Positions 1 to 8,345 of a DNA stretch of 64,000 nucleotides are shown in pieces. The stretch's first letter is position 1, and the number at the start of each line of letters is the position of its first letter. The notes below the pieces were generated by a model. It was given only the letters and a program-made list of their open reading frames with translations, searched no databases and was not told where the DNA came from. The stretch is from Pseudodesulfovibrio sediminis. GTDB taxonomy: Bacteria; Desulfobacterota; Desulfovibrionia; Desulfovibrionales; Desulfovibrionaceae. The DNA lies in contig NZ_AP024485.1 of NCBI RefSeq assembly GCF_020886695.1, positions 815,001 through 879,000 on the forward strand, read 5' to 3'. The translations under genes were made by a program, and so were the position numbers.

Positions 1-2
1 GC

Positions 3-788
3 CTGAAAAACGCCATTGTCACCACGCTGCTGACGCCTGGCGACCCTCGGGCCGTGGATCTCTATTCCGCCAAGACCATCAAACTCGGCGACACACCATT
101 CCTGATGGGCGAGGTCAAGGATCATGAGAACAAGGACATCCGCTGGGCGTGGCGCGCCGAACGCTTTGCTGACCATCTCTTGCAGACCGATCTCAAAACG
201 CGCACCGTCAAAGACAAGACCGCGCATTACGTGACCTTCCCCATGATCAAGGACCACTTGAATGTACGCGCACAAAAATACAAAACCATGGTCACGGAAG
301 CATCAACACGCTTCAACGTCAGCAGAAATCTCATCTATGCCATCATGAAAGTGGAATCCGACTTCAACCCGTTTGCCGTAAGCTCAGCCAAGGCAATAGG
401 CCTGATGCAGGTCGTTCCATCCACGGCCGGGAGCGATGTATACCAGTATCTCAACGGCCACCAGGGCACGCCGTCCCCCAGCGCGCTCATGGCTCCAGGC
501 ACCAACGTTAAATACGGCAGCGCCTACCTCCACCTGCTCCAGACACGTTATTTGAAAGGCATACAGGACCCGGTCTCGCGGGAATACTGCGTCATAGCGG
601 GATATAATGGCGGAGCTGGCACGGTATTGAACGCATTCAACAAGGACAAGACCCGCGCGGTATCCAAAATCAACTCCCTGCTTCCCGACTCCGTATACGA
701 CACATTGCGGTCAGATGTTCCCTATGAAGAGACACGTCGCTATCTTGGCAAGGTACTTGATGCCAAGAAGCAGTTCGTCAACTTTTAG
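3..788 (+). CDS. mltC: Membrane-bound lytic murein transglycosylase C-like (5' end missing)
   Basis: The reading frame is open at the left edge (codons in frame from base 3), so the signal peptide and start lie outside the window. The visible protein follows MltC end to end. It has the tail of the MltC N-terminal domain (IRWAWRAERFADHLL, like the E. coli IRWEGRASRFADYLL stretch), then an SLT domain. The catalytic glutamate is in KVESDFNPFAVS (codon at 354-356), followed by GLMQVVPSTAG and the AGYNGGAG motif. MltC enzymes cleave the MurNAc-GlcNAc bond to 1,6-anhydro products at the outer membrane or periplasm. A GTG at 54 is internal, because homology continues upstream of it. The next gene begins 10 bases after the stop. 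Confidence 0.93.
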   Translation: MKNAIVTTLLTPGDPRAVDLYSAKTIKLGDTPFLMGEVKDHENKDIRWAWRAERFADHLLQTDLKTRTVKDKTAHYVTFPMIKDHLNVRAQKYKTMVTEASTRFNVSRNLIYAIMKVESDFNPFAVSSAKAIGLMQVVPSTAGSDVYQYLNGHQGTPSPSALMAPGTNVKYGSAYLHLLQTRYLKGIQDPVSREYCVIAGYNGGAGTVLNAFNKDKTRAVSKINSLLPDSVYDTLRSDVPYEETRRYLGKVLDAKKQFVNF

Positions 789-798
789 CCATACGCCA

Positions 799-1728
799 AT
801 GTACACGCAGGACCCTATCGCCGCCTTGATCAACAGTGCCGTCGAATGGATGCATCCATTCATTCCCTGGCTCACGCCCGAGTTGTTCCGCCTGATCGGG
901 GGAACACTCCTGGGACTGATTGCCTTGATCCTGTTGATCGTCGCTCTCAGGCTGCTCTTCCGCCCAACACCACGCAACACAGCATCCATCCGAACAAGCA
1001 TCCCGCGCATCCTGCAAAAACGTGGCGTGGTGCTGGATGTCCTCGCCTCTCAAAAGGCCAACCGGATTTCGGTCAGATGTGTCATCACCTCGGCAAGCAG
1101 CACCAAAATAAAATGTGAAATCATTGATCACCTCGAAAACATACAGGCCGGAAAAGACGAAACCGTCACATGTATGTTCGCCCCATTCAAGACCCGTGAA
1201 GGCAAGGTCAATTCGTTTACCGCAAAACTGCTGGAATCCGAGCGTTCCGGTCGCAAGGCCGACCGACTGATCCTGTCCGGCCCTACAGGGTATGCCATGG
1301 CTCCTCGCCGTAAACATATTCGAAAAAGGGTTGCGGACCAGCAGTTCGTCAGGGTCAAACTCTGGATTGAAGACCTTGCTGTTTCAGATATCGCCTTTGA
1401 GGATGCAATACCGCAGATAGGAGTAAACTCGTTTTCCAAAGACGGGCCGGATCAGGGGGCCAATGGTGTGATCAATATCTCGGACAGAGGACTTGGGTTG
1501 AGCATTCTCAACAAGCTTATTCCCGAAATCTGCGCCGAGGACTCACCCGTGGTCATCAACCTTTTCATGTTCAACTTCAGAGAAAAAACCTTCAAACCCT
1601 ATTGGTATGCGGGCACTGTCCGTTCCATGAAAGCGGGCCGTCCAGGATTCACCCGCATCGGCATCGAATTCGACGCCGTGGCCCACCCGGACCGGGAAAC
1701 AGGGAAGCTGAGCTGGAACGCACTCTGA
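799..1728 (+). CDS. Membrane-anchored PilZ/YcgR-like protein
   Basis: A 309-residue protein with one transmembrane segment at about residues 28-54. A YcgR-type N-terminal barrel (about 75-165) is followed by a PilZ-type domain. PilZ hallmarks are the arginine pair in RKHIRKRV (residues 171-178) and NISDRGLG (226-233, the D/NxSxxG motif), and the domain ends in a RIGIEFDA strand. These residues bind cyclic di-GMP in characterised PilZ domains. I infer a c-di-GMP receptor acting at the inner membrane, perhaps on motility or the envelope. A start at 715 would overlap mltC by 74 bases and add a non-conserved stretch, so ATG 799 is preferred, although its ribosome-binding site is weak. Confidence 0.72.
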   Translation: MYTQDPIAALINSAVEWMHPFIPWLTPELFRLIGGTLLGLIALILLIVALRLLFRPTPRNTASIRTSIPRILQKRGVVLDVLASQKANRISVRCVITSASSTKIKCEIIDHLENIQAGKDETVTCMFAPFKTREGKVNSFTAKLLESERSGRKADRLILSGPTGYAMAPRRKHIRKRVADQQFVRVKLWIEDLAVSDIAFEDAIPQIGVNSFSKDGPDQGANGVINISDRGLGLSILNKLIPEICAEDSPVVINLFMFNFREKTFKPYWYAGTVRSMKAGRPGFTRIGIEFDAVAHPDRETGKLSWNAL

Positions 1729-1736
1729 TGCAAAAC

Positions 1737-1768
1737 AAAAAAGCCCCGGCCATGTGGCAGGGGCTTTA
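1737..1768. terminator. Bidirectional intrinsic terminator
   Basis: A hairpin with AAAGCCCC/GGGGCTTT arms around a 12-base loop lies between two convergent genes. The A-rich left flank gives a good U tract on the minus strand (TTTTTTGTTTT), ending the 2145-1789 gene. The plus-strand tail is poorer. Confidence 0.75.
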
Positions 1769-1788
1769 TGCATTCCATCCTTTCGAGA

Positions 1789-2145
1789 TCAGCCCTTCTT
1801 GCTGACAAAACGCTCTTTGGCAAGACGGGGCATATTGCCCGCGCCGTAACTGTACCCAGCCATGCGCTGGTTCTGTTTCTTGAGACCGGTCAGATCTTTC
1901 TTGAGAGACAGGTGCAGCCTCTTCGCCACACCGGTTATCTCCGTGTGTAACGATTGCATGGCAGCAATCTTGTCAGCCAATTTCTCAAGATTGTCCCTGG
2001 GCAGGTCGCCAAGAGCTTCATCGAGAATTCGTTCCCGATCCTTGGCAAACTTTTCAGCCTCAAAGACATCGCCTTCGGTCAGGCAGGTCAATTCCTTTTG
2101 CCCAAGGGAAAGCGCTTCATCCAACATGGCAGAGCGAGCGGTCAT
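1789..2145 (-). CDS. Small FliT/FlgN-like helical protein (putative flagellar chaperone)
   Basis: 118 residues, starting MTARSAMLDEAL two bases after the stop of the upstream gene. The protein is almost entirely amphipathic helix, with the layout of FlgN/FliT-type flagellar export chaperones: a helical hairpin with a repeated L..GD...A pattern, then a KKDLTGLKKQNQ helix. It ends GYSYGAGNM plus a basic tail, as in FlgN-like proteins. No catalytic motif is visible. The family call rests on pattern only. The operon neighbour, a glycosyltransferase, would suit a flagellin-modification locus, but no flagellin gene is present here. Confidence 0.45.
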   Translation of the reverse strand: MTARSAMLDEALSLGQKELTCLTEGDVFEAEKFAKDRERILDEALGDLPRDNLEKLADKIAAMQSLHTEITGVAKRLHLSLKKDLTGLKKQNQRMAGYSYGAGNMPRLAKERFVSKKG

Positions 2146-2147
2146 GT

Positions 2148-2750
2148 CTACCTCTTGGTGATCCTGATGTCGTCGCGCAGATGCTTGATGACCTTTTTCC
2201 ATTTTTCCACCGCCGGGAGAAATTCATATTCGAGCAGGTCGGCCAGGAGAATCCAGTCCTCGTTTTCAAGGACAGTTCCCATTTCAGTGAACATGGTGTT
2301 CATTTCTTCGGCATTATCCAGATATTCAGGATGATCTTTCAACGAATATTCATCACGCAGGATACCGATCATGTTCAGGAAATTACGGATGACATCAATG
2401 AGATCCTGATAGGTTTCCAGGGCCTCGGCATCATCAGCCTGACGGAAAAGCTCTGCCACACGTTTGCCGCCGACACTCATGATATTGACGACCTTGTACA
2501 GCTCAAGAGTGATCTCGACAGCCATATCCGAGGTCGCCATGGTGATGATCTCCACGGAGTCGACTTCGGCCATTTCAATATCTTCGGCCTGGTGCGGATA
2601 AATTTCGGTGAAAGGCTCCTCGTTGACCTTCACATCGGTCACGACACGATCATCCAAATGGCCTTCTTCGACCACTTTATTGAAAACCTGTTCCAGGTTC
2701 TCATAATTCTGGGAACCTATGTCATACTGTTTGCCGTCAATAATAAGCAT
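2148..2750 (-). CDS. Conserved helical protein of unknown function
   Basis: 200 residues, soluble, strongly acidic. The start is set by a strong GGAGGAG-type site just upstream of ATG 2750. The N-terminal 60 residues look like a small alpha/beta fold (MLIIDGKQYDIGSQNYENLEQVF, split here as MLIIDGKQYD then IGSQNYENL). The remaining part is a long helical bundle ending in charged residues (WKKVIKHLRDDIRITKR). I do not recognise a family. It is translationally coupled to the FliT/FlgN-like gene and lies 74 bases downstream of the GT9 gene, so a shared role in flagellar or surface assembly is a guess from context. Confidence 0.6.
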   Translation of the reverse strand: MLIIDGKQYDIGSQNYENLEQVFNKVVEEGHLDDRVVTDVKVNEEPFTEIYPHQAEDIEMAEVDSVEIITMATSDMAVEITLELYKVVNIMSVGGKRVAELFRQADDAEALETYQDLIDVIRNFLNMIGILRDEYSLKDHPEYLDNAEEMNTMFTEMGTVLENEDWILLADLLEYEFLPAVEKWKKVIKHLRDDIRITKR

Positions 2751-2824
2751 TATGCTCTCCTCCTCGAAAGGGATGATAAAATTTGCCGATAAGGCAGTCT
2801 GCTGTGATTATTCAAGAACCATGC

Positions 2825-4378
2825 CTACTGAGCAAATTCGTTCCGCAAAGCAGCAAACAGGAGCCTGTACCGTTCGGACAGGAAAAGAAGCGAAGGCAGG
2901 TCATCACCGAATCGCTGCGTCTCAAAAACCCACAATAATGCAAGTATATTAAGATGTTGATTCGAGGAAAGGATGGTTTGCAGGCGTTGCCACGAGGCTA
3001 GGAACTTTGCCTTGGCCTGCGGCCTCGGGTTCTGCATGAGCAGAGTCCCCTGCTGGGAAATCAGGAACAACATATCATGAGCGCTCGTCAAAGTTTTGAA
3101 TATGTCTTCACCCATTTGCGGACGAATTTTCCGCCCAAGCCCGGAGCCTTCATCAAGGGGAAGACCATCGAGGAACCGACTGAAATACTTCCGCTGTATG
3201 CTGATCCACAAGGCCCTGTCCGTCTGATCATGACCGGACAGGGATTCCAGATTCATGAAGCCGTCTCCGCCCGTCACGCTCTGCCACACCCGCGCGCCTG
3301 AAACAGGCTGCCGACGCTCTCCAGACAACAGGGTGGAGACCGAGGAGTACATGGCCTCCGGTGTCACCGCATGCCGACACTGTTCGTCATGGGGGCACTG
3401 TTTGCCGAATTCACAGGGGTGACAGGCCATATCCGGTTCCAAGCAGATGTTGCCCGCTCGATACGGACCAGTATCCCACGGCTGCGCGGTTGCCAGAAAG
3501 ACCGCACACAGCGGCACACCCAAACCTGCGGCCAGGTGCATGGTTCCGGTATCATTGGTAATGAGGGCCTTGCATCGCTTGAGCACCCCAGCCAAAGCAG
3601 TGAGGGAGGTCCTCCCGATACAGTTGACGAACGGAAAATCCACGCTGTCGGCGAACCGGTCGCCCAGACCGACCTCGCCTTTGGTGCCAAGGAGCACGGG
3701 AGCAAGTCCATCCCGCTCCCAAAGGGTACGCGCCACAGCGGCAAAACTCGCCACGGGCCAGCGCCGACGCTCCTCGCTCGCTCCCATCTGCAGGGCGATG
3801 AAACCAGTGCCCTCAGACACATTCGCGAGCAGCGCGTCGGCCTCATTGAGACTCTCATCTGCCGGCGCTGCCAGCTTAAGCGAGTTCCCTTCGGTTCCAC
3901 TGAGTCCCACTGCCCGCCGAAACAGATCACAAATGTTAAACGGACTGGCCCCACGATTGGCTCCAGCCATCTGTAAAAACGCAGCCCAGGAATTGCTGTC
4001 TGCATTGAACCCGAATTCATCCACCGTGAATCCCACGGTCTGGCCAGTCTCCGGCGTCAGTGCGTAGGCAAGCATCCGCGATGACACGGATGGCGTCAGG
4101 TTGACCGTCATATCCGGCTTGAACAAGGCAAAGACATCACTTTGCAACACTGAGACGTCTTTGACCGCCAACCTCCAATCCGAATCCAGACCGGCAAGCA
4201 CTCCAGCCCCTGAAAAGGGGATAACGGCATCGATGCCATCGAGCAGGGTCGCGGCTGAAGCAAAATTCTTCAGGCACACCAGACCGACCCGATGCCCCTG
4301 ACTCTTGAAACCGGAGATTACAGGTTGGGTTTGAATGACATCACCGAAACGGGTCAGATTGATAATGAGAACGTTCAC
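2825..4378 (-). CDS. Glycosyltransferase family 9 (heptosyltransferase-like) with C-terminal extension
   Basis: 517 residues from a GTG start (codon at 4378) preceded by AAGGAT. Frames upstream of that GTG are not GT9-like. The N-terminal 340 residues carry the GT9 pattern: NVLIINLTRFGDVIQTQPV at the start, ALQMGASEERRRWP mid-domain, and ITNDTGTMHLAAGLGVPLCAVF in the nucleotide-sugar binding half. A Cys cluster (CHPCEFGKQCPHDEQC) follows. Residues from about 350 to 517 form a helical extension not found in core heptosyltransferases. GT9 enzymes transfer heptose or related sugars, mostly for LPS. The acceptor here is unknown and could be LPS or flagellin. Confidence 0.82.
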   Translation of the reverse strand: MNVLIINLTRFGDVIQTQPVISGFKSQGHRVGLVCLKNFASAATLLDGIDAVIPFSGAGVLAGLDSDWRLAVKDVSVLQSDVFALFKPDMTVNLTPSVSSRMLAYALTPETGQTVGFTVDEFGFNADSNSWAAFLQMAGANRGASPFNICDLFRRAVGLSGTEGNSLKLAAPADESLNEADALLANVSEGTGFIALQMGASEERRRWPVASFAAVARTLWERDGLAPVLLGTKGEVGLGDRFADSVDFPFVNCIGRTSLTALAGVLKRCKALITNDTGTMHLAAGLGVPLCAVFLATAQPWDTGPYRAGNICLEPDMACHPCEFGKQCPHDEQCRHAVTPEAMYSSVSTLLSGERRQPVSGARVWQSVTGGDGFMNLESLSGHDQTDRALWISIQRKYFSRFLDGLPLDEGSGLGRKIRPQMGEDIFKTLTSAHDMLFLISQQGTLLMQNPRPQAKAKFLASWQRLQTILSSNQHLNILALLWVFETQRFGDDLPSLLFLSERYRLLFAALRNEFAQ

Positions 4379-4451
4379 GAACCGTATCCTTATAAGATAA
4401 GACCGTCGAAAATTCGGCGGATACTTGGTGCGATGCAAATTTGAAGCCGCA

Positions 4452-5519
4452 TTACAGCCCTGCTCCGGCTTGGATCAGACGCACCAGCTTTTCCACGGCA
4501 TGAATGGATTTCTTGAGCTGCTTCTGCTCTTCTGACGGCAAGGCCAGAGGCTTTATATAGTTATGAGGAGGAATACCGGCCTTGTCACAGGTCAAACCGA
4601 TTTCCAACCGTTTGCGTTGGAGATATTCCCACGCCTCAAGCAGAAGCTGGCCGTGCGTGTCAGAAACATGCCCGGCCTGAATGAGTTGCCGGATGCGATC
4701 ACAGGTATTGTGTTGGGGAAAATCATACTTGAGCGCAAGGATACGAACGCTATTGGTCAGATGCGCCAGCACACTCTTCTTTATATTGAGATAGCCATGC
4801 CACGGCCCTTCCCGCTCGGTAATGAACGAACCGTAAAATGTCAGGGGCAGTCTGTAATCCGTCAATTCCTGAATCAGCAGGGACACGGCTATGGGTTTTG
4901 TGCGCACATACTCCCACAGATGGTCCCGCATTTCCTGCACCGCAGCCTGAGAGCCGAACACCGCTGTAAAATCGAGAATCAAGCCTGATTGCCACGACCC
5001 CTTCTCCGCCGGATTGGAGAGCCAGCTCGTGAGCCGATGCATCCACGTCTCGAAATCCCCGCGCCACTCCTTATTACTGATCATGACCCCGCCCTCGCAC
5101 AGGGCCAACCCGGCGCCGTCCAGAGCAATGACGATGGACTGGGTACACTCATCCAGTTCGTCTTCGTCAGGCGATATGTCCATAAGCAAGCCATTGTCCT
5201 GATCCGATCCCAGCACCTGCTCCGCACGCCCGCCGGAGCCGAACTCAAGAAATGAACACTGCCTGAGCCACGGGAACTCTTCCGCATGGGCCTCCAGCAC
5301 GGCCATGATCACTTCACGGTTGAACCGGGTGAGACGTTTACAGATCACCTCGGCCGAAATGCCTTCATCAATCCAGTCCTGCACCAGATCCAGACGCGTC
5401 CTGCGGATGCCAACCAGCTTGCCCTCGCGAGCCATGGTCAACAGCTCTTCATCCAGGCAACAAGGCATGCCTGAATCGGCATAATCGCCATTTAGGGGCC
5501 ATTTTTCGTCTGATTTCAT
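4452..5519 (-). CDS. DUF294 nucleotidyltransferase-like protein
   Basis: 355 residues. A central nucleotidyltransferase-like domain carries the GSGGRAEQVLGSDQDNGLL signature of DUF294/GlnD-type enzymes (G-S/G-x10-D-x-D). It is followed by a DUF294_C helical domain (YGSFITEREGPWHGYLNIKKSVLAHLTNSVRIL). No CBS or cNMP-binding domain is present, although relatives often have them. Such genes commonly sit beside sodium:solute symporters of the acetate type, and here the gene is divergent from one (5714-7558). I infer a regulatory nucleotidyl transfer or binding role linked to that transporter. ATG 5519 follows a GGAG; an upstream TTG at 5543 is the alternative. Confidence 0.8.
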   Translation of the reverse strand: MKSDEKWPLNGDYADSGMPCCLDEELLTMAREGKLVGIRRTRLDLVQDWIDEGISAEVICKRLTRFNREVIMAVLEAHAEEFPWLRQCSFLEFGSGGRAEQVLGSDQDNGLLMDISPDEDELDECTQSIVIALDGAGLALCEGGVMISNKEWRGDFETWMHRLTSWLSNPAEKGSWQSGLILDFTAVFGSQAAVQEMRDHLWEYVRTKPIAVSLLIQELTDYRLPLTFYGSFITEREGPWHGYLNIKKSVLAHLTNSVRILALKYDFPQHNTCDRIRQLIQAGHVSDTHGQLLLEAWEYLQRKRLEIGLTCDKAGIPPHNYIKPLALPSEEQKQLKKSIHAVEKLVRLIQAGAGL

Positions 5520-5713
5520 GCTGAAATGGTGCTCCGTGACCAAAATTCCAACCGTTAACCGGGAAAATCACTCCGCTGGCCGAGTGCGCCAAACACGCCG
5601 AACACCCTGCCTATCAAGTTTGACCGTTTACCTGAAATGAAATGCGATACCCTATTTCATTACTGTAAAAGAAGTTCAACGGCAAATTCACTTATCAAGA
5701 AAGGGGAAAAACC

Positions 5714-5980
5714 ATGGACCAAATCGAAAAGATCAGAAAACGACAACTTAGGTTCGCACTTGGCATTGGCGTTCCGTATTTCGCCTTTGTCATCAGCATC
5801 TTTATGGTCATCTATCTGGCTGGAGAAACTATTTCACAGATCAGCATCATGAATTTCCCGCTCCATTACTGGCTGGTCGCAGTCGCCATCTACCCCATCA
5901 CCTGGGGGCTGTTCATCTGGTACGTGGGAAAGGCAAATGCCATTGAAGATGAAATCGCAACTGAGCTTGAAGGAGAATAA
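5714..5980 (+). CDS. DUF4212 small subunit of a sodium:solute symporter
   Basis: 88 residues with two membrane helices (about 17-38 and 49-72) and an acidic C-terminus, following AAGGGG and ATG 5714. It matches the DUF4212 family: a short basic N-terminus, then RFALGIGVPYFAFVISIFMV, then a second helix with WYVGKANAIEDEI. Proteins of this family are encoded just ahead of SSS-family symporters and are thought to be small partner subunits. The stop is three bases from the symporter start, so the two are almost certainly cotranslated. Confidence 0.88.
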   Translation: MDQIEKIRKRQLRFALGIGVPYFAFVISIFMVIYLAGETISQISIMNFPLHYWLVAVAIYPITWGLFIWYVGKANAIEDEIATELEGE

Positions 5981-5983
5981 GCC

Positions 5984-7558
5984 ATGGAACTCGGATACCA
6001 AATACCCATAGTGGCCTTGATCCTCATCGGTTGCATGCTCTCCTTCACCATCGTGACGACCTTCATGTTCCGCAGCCAGAAAACGTCTGCCGACTATTAT
6101 CTGGCCGGACGCAAGGTCAACTCCTTCATCAACGCCTCGGCCATCTCCTCGGACTATCTGTCCGCGGCATCGTTCCTCGGCGTTGCCGGTGTCGCCTTCC
6201 TGTATGGTTTTGACGGCATCATTTACGCCCTTGGCTTCTTTACGGGATATATCGCCCTGCTCCTGTTCCTGGCCAGCCCGTTGCGCAAATTCGGCCGGTA
6301 TACCGTGCCCGATTTCGTTTCCGAACGGTTTCACTCACGGAAAGCCCGCGTGCTCGGCGTTATCGGCGTCCTGTTCGTCTCGCTCTTCTACATGGCTCCG
6401 CAGATGCTTGGTGCGGGCAAGGTCATGGGCCTGCTGCTCGACCTCGAGTATGGCACGTCCATCGTCATCATCGCCTGCATCATCACCTTTTACGTCACTG
6501 TGGGCGGCATGAAGGCAACCACCGTCAACCAGCTGGTCCAGTTCTGGATTCTGTTCGGCGCCATGTTCCTGCTCGCCTTCATTCCTTTCATGGTCAAAGG
6601 GTATACCTACACCGACGTGGTCAACTTCATCGCCACGTTCAAGGGACCGGACCCGCAGACCGGCAAGATCTTTGATGGCGCTGCCTACACCAGCCCCGCC
6701 TACTGGCTGACCAACCTCAAGGATACCATCTCCCTGTTGCTGGCTCTCATGTTCGGCACGTCCGGCCTGCCCCACATTCTGGTGCGTTTCTACACCGCTC
6801 CTGACGGCAAGGCTGCACGCAAGACCGTTATCTACGTGCTCTTCCTCATCGGGTTTTTCTACATCCTGAGCCCGTATGTCGGCCACGTTGTCCGCTATGT
6901 CTACCTTCAGGGCCAGACCATGGGCGTCAGCCCGCACCTGATGACCTGGCTGGCCGAAAACGGCAAGAACCTGGCTGTGCCTGTCGCAGGCTCGCAGTTC
7001 GGCGGCCAGATTCTGCTCGGTATCGTTGTGGCCGGAGCCTTTGCGGCCATCCTGTCCACCGTGGCCGGTCTCATCATCACCTGCGCCGGAGCCATCGGGC
7101 ATGACCTCGTGGTCAACGTCTTCAACCCGGACATGTCTGAACGCTCTCGCGTCAAGGTCGCCCGCGTGGCCTCCATCTGTGTCGGCCTGCTCGGTATTCC
7201 CCTTGGATTCTGGGCTGAAAACATGCAGATCGCCGTACTCGTCGGACTCGCCTTTGCCATTGCCGCCTCCACCTTCTTCCCCGTGCTCGTCATGGGTGTG
7301 TGGTGGCCCAAGATGACCAAGGGCGGTGCCATCGCCGGCCTCATCACCGGTATCGTCGGCTCCTTCTTCATGATCCTCGGCAAAGGGCTGCTGCCCACGT
7401 TCCTGCAGTTCAAGAACCCCGGTGGATTCGTAATGATCCTGACGTTCATCGCCATCTATATGGTCTCCAAAATGGAATACTCCTCCAGGGGTGAGGACGC
7501 CCTGCCTCCGGACACTCAAGAGGTAATGGCCATTCTCCACGGACCGGAAAAAGCCTAA
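5984..7558 (+). CDS. SSS-family sodium:solute symporter (VC_2705/ActP-like)
   Basis: 524 residues with about 13 hydrophobic helices. The N-terminal segment contains the SSS hallmark pattern: SADYYLAGRKVNSFINASAISSDYLSAASF (shown in parts: SADYYLAGRKVN, AISSDYLSAASFLG). Other conserved stretches are GKVMGLLLDLEYG, GGMKATTVNQLVQFW and FGTSGLPHILVRFYT. Members couple sodium import to uptake of monocarboxylates such as acetate. The pairing with DUF4212 and the divergent DUF294 gene fits that subgroup, but the exact substrate is not visible. A terminator follows at 7584. Confidence 0.9.
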   Translation: MELGYQIPIVALILIGCMLSFTIVTTFMFRSQKTSADYYLAGRKVNSFINASAISSDYLSAASFLGVAGVAFLYGFDGIIYALGFFTGYIALLLFLASPLRKFGRYTVPDFVSERFHSRKARVLGVIGVLFVSLFYMAPQMLGAGKVMGLLLDLEYGTSIVIIACIITFYVTVGGMKATTVNQLVQFWILFGAMFLLAFIPFMVKGYTYTDVVNFIATFKGPDPQTGKIFDGAAYTSPAYWLTNLKDTISLLLALMFGTSGLPHILVRFYTAPDGKAARKTVIYVLFLIGFFYILSPYVGHVVRYVYLQGQTMGVSPHLMTWLAENGKNLAVPVAGSQFGGQILLGIVVAGAFAAILSTVAGLIITCAGAIGHDLVVNVFNPDMSERSRVKVARVASICVGLLGIPLGFWAENMQIAVLVGLAFAIAASTFFPVLVMGVWWPKMTKGGAIAGLITGIVGSFFMILGKGLLPTFLQFKNPGGFVMILTFIAIYMVSKMEYSSRGEDALPPDTQEVMAILHGPEKA

Positions 7559-7583
7559 AACATATCCGCTTGATCTACCCACT

Positions 7584-7613
7584 AAGGGCAGTCCGAACGG
7601 GCTGCCCTTTTTT
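7584..7613 (+). terminator. Intrinsic terminator of the symporter operon
   Basis: AAGGGCAG and CTGCCCTT arms around a short loop containing CCGAACGGG, followed by a run of seven Ts, 26 bases after the symporter stop. Confidence 0.9.
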
Positions 7614-7757
7614 GTAGAATAAAGGAGTGTGAAGAAAATCTAAAAAAAAACTTCATAATCGTTCAGACATTGGGTATCTTAAAACAACCGACTTAAAGAA
7701 TGGTTTCAATGTGAACAAGAATTACCCGTCTTTCATGACTCATCTGAGGAGGGAGCA

Positions 7758-8264
7758 ATGCAACAAACATTCATTACCACAGTCACTGGTGAAGACAGCC
7801 CTGAGCTACTAAAATCCTTGGCACAACGAACTCGAACGTTTGGCGGAGAATGGCTCTCAAGCAAAGTGATCAAAACCAGTGGCCGCTTTGCTGCCCTGAT
7901 GAAAGTATCCATCCCGACCAGCAAAGAAGAAGAACTCATGTCGACTCTTCAAACGGATTACCCGGACTTGATGTTCTCAAATTCATCACTCTCCCCTCTG
8001 GACAAGGAAAACATCCAAACAGTCAGCCTCACCATTGACAGTACAGACCGCCCCGGACTGACCAAAGACATCTGCAAAATATTTGAGGACATGAACATTA
8101 TCATCGACTCCATGGAAATACACCGATTCCCGGTGGTTCTCATCGGCAAAACGGTCTACAATGCCAAACTGGTCATATCAATGTCTATCAATATGAGAGA
8201 AGCCACGCTTGAAGCGATGTTCTCCGACCTCTCTGAGAATGTCCGAGTCACTCTCGACCAATAA
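7758..8264 (+). CDS. Two-ACT-domain regulator (GcvR-like)
   Basis: 168 residues built from two ACT-like domains (about 1-80 and 88-165). The first opens QTFITTVTGEDSPELLKSLAQRT and the second has LTIDSTDRPGLTKDICKIFEDMNIII, the usual ligand-binding DRPG..I turn. The architecture and length resemble GcvR, the glycine-cleavage regulator, and other tandem ACT proteins that sense amino acids. No DNA-binding domain is present, so it would act by protein contact. No glycine-cleavage genes are nearby, so the GcvR name is tentative. GGAGGG lies just upstream of the ATG. The gene is monocistronic, with a terminator at 8292. Confidence 0.78.
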   Translation: MQQTFITTVTGEDSPELLKSLAQRTRTFGGEWLSSKVIKTSGRFAALMKVSIPTSKEEELMSTLQTDYPDLMFSNSSLSPLDKENIQTVSLTIDSTDRPGLTKDICKIFEDMNIIIDSMEIHRFPVVLIGKTVYNAKLVISMSINMREATLEAMFSDLSENVRVTLDQ

Positions 8265-8291
8265 TATTCTCGTTTTCTCAAGCCACACAAC

Positions 8292-8330
8292 GAAAAGGCC
8301 GAAGTGATTTTCCCACTCCGGCCTTTTTGT
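8292..8330. terminator. Bidirectional terminator
   Basis: A long stem (AAAGGCCGAAGTG with CACTCCGGCCTTTTT) between the convergent ACT and DUF3360 genes, with T-rich tails on both strands. Confidence 0.9.
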
Positions 8331-8345
8331 TTTCATTTTGTCTGC

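Noticed and set aside
6335-7582. A 415-codon minus-strand frame opposite the symporter
   Set aside because: Composition is extremely acidic and His-rich, and the plus-strand gene is certain. It is a shadow frame.
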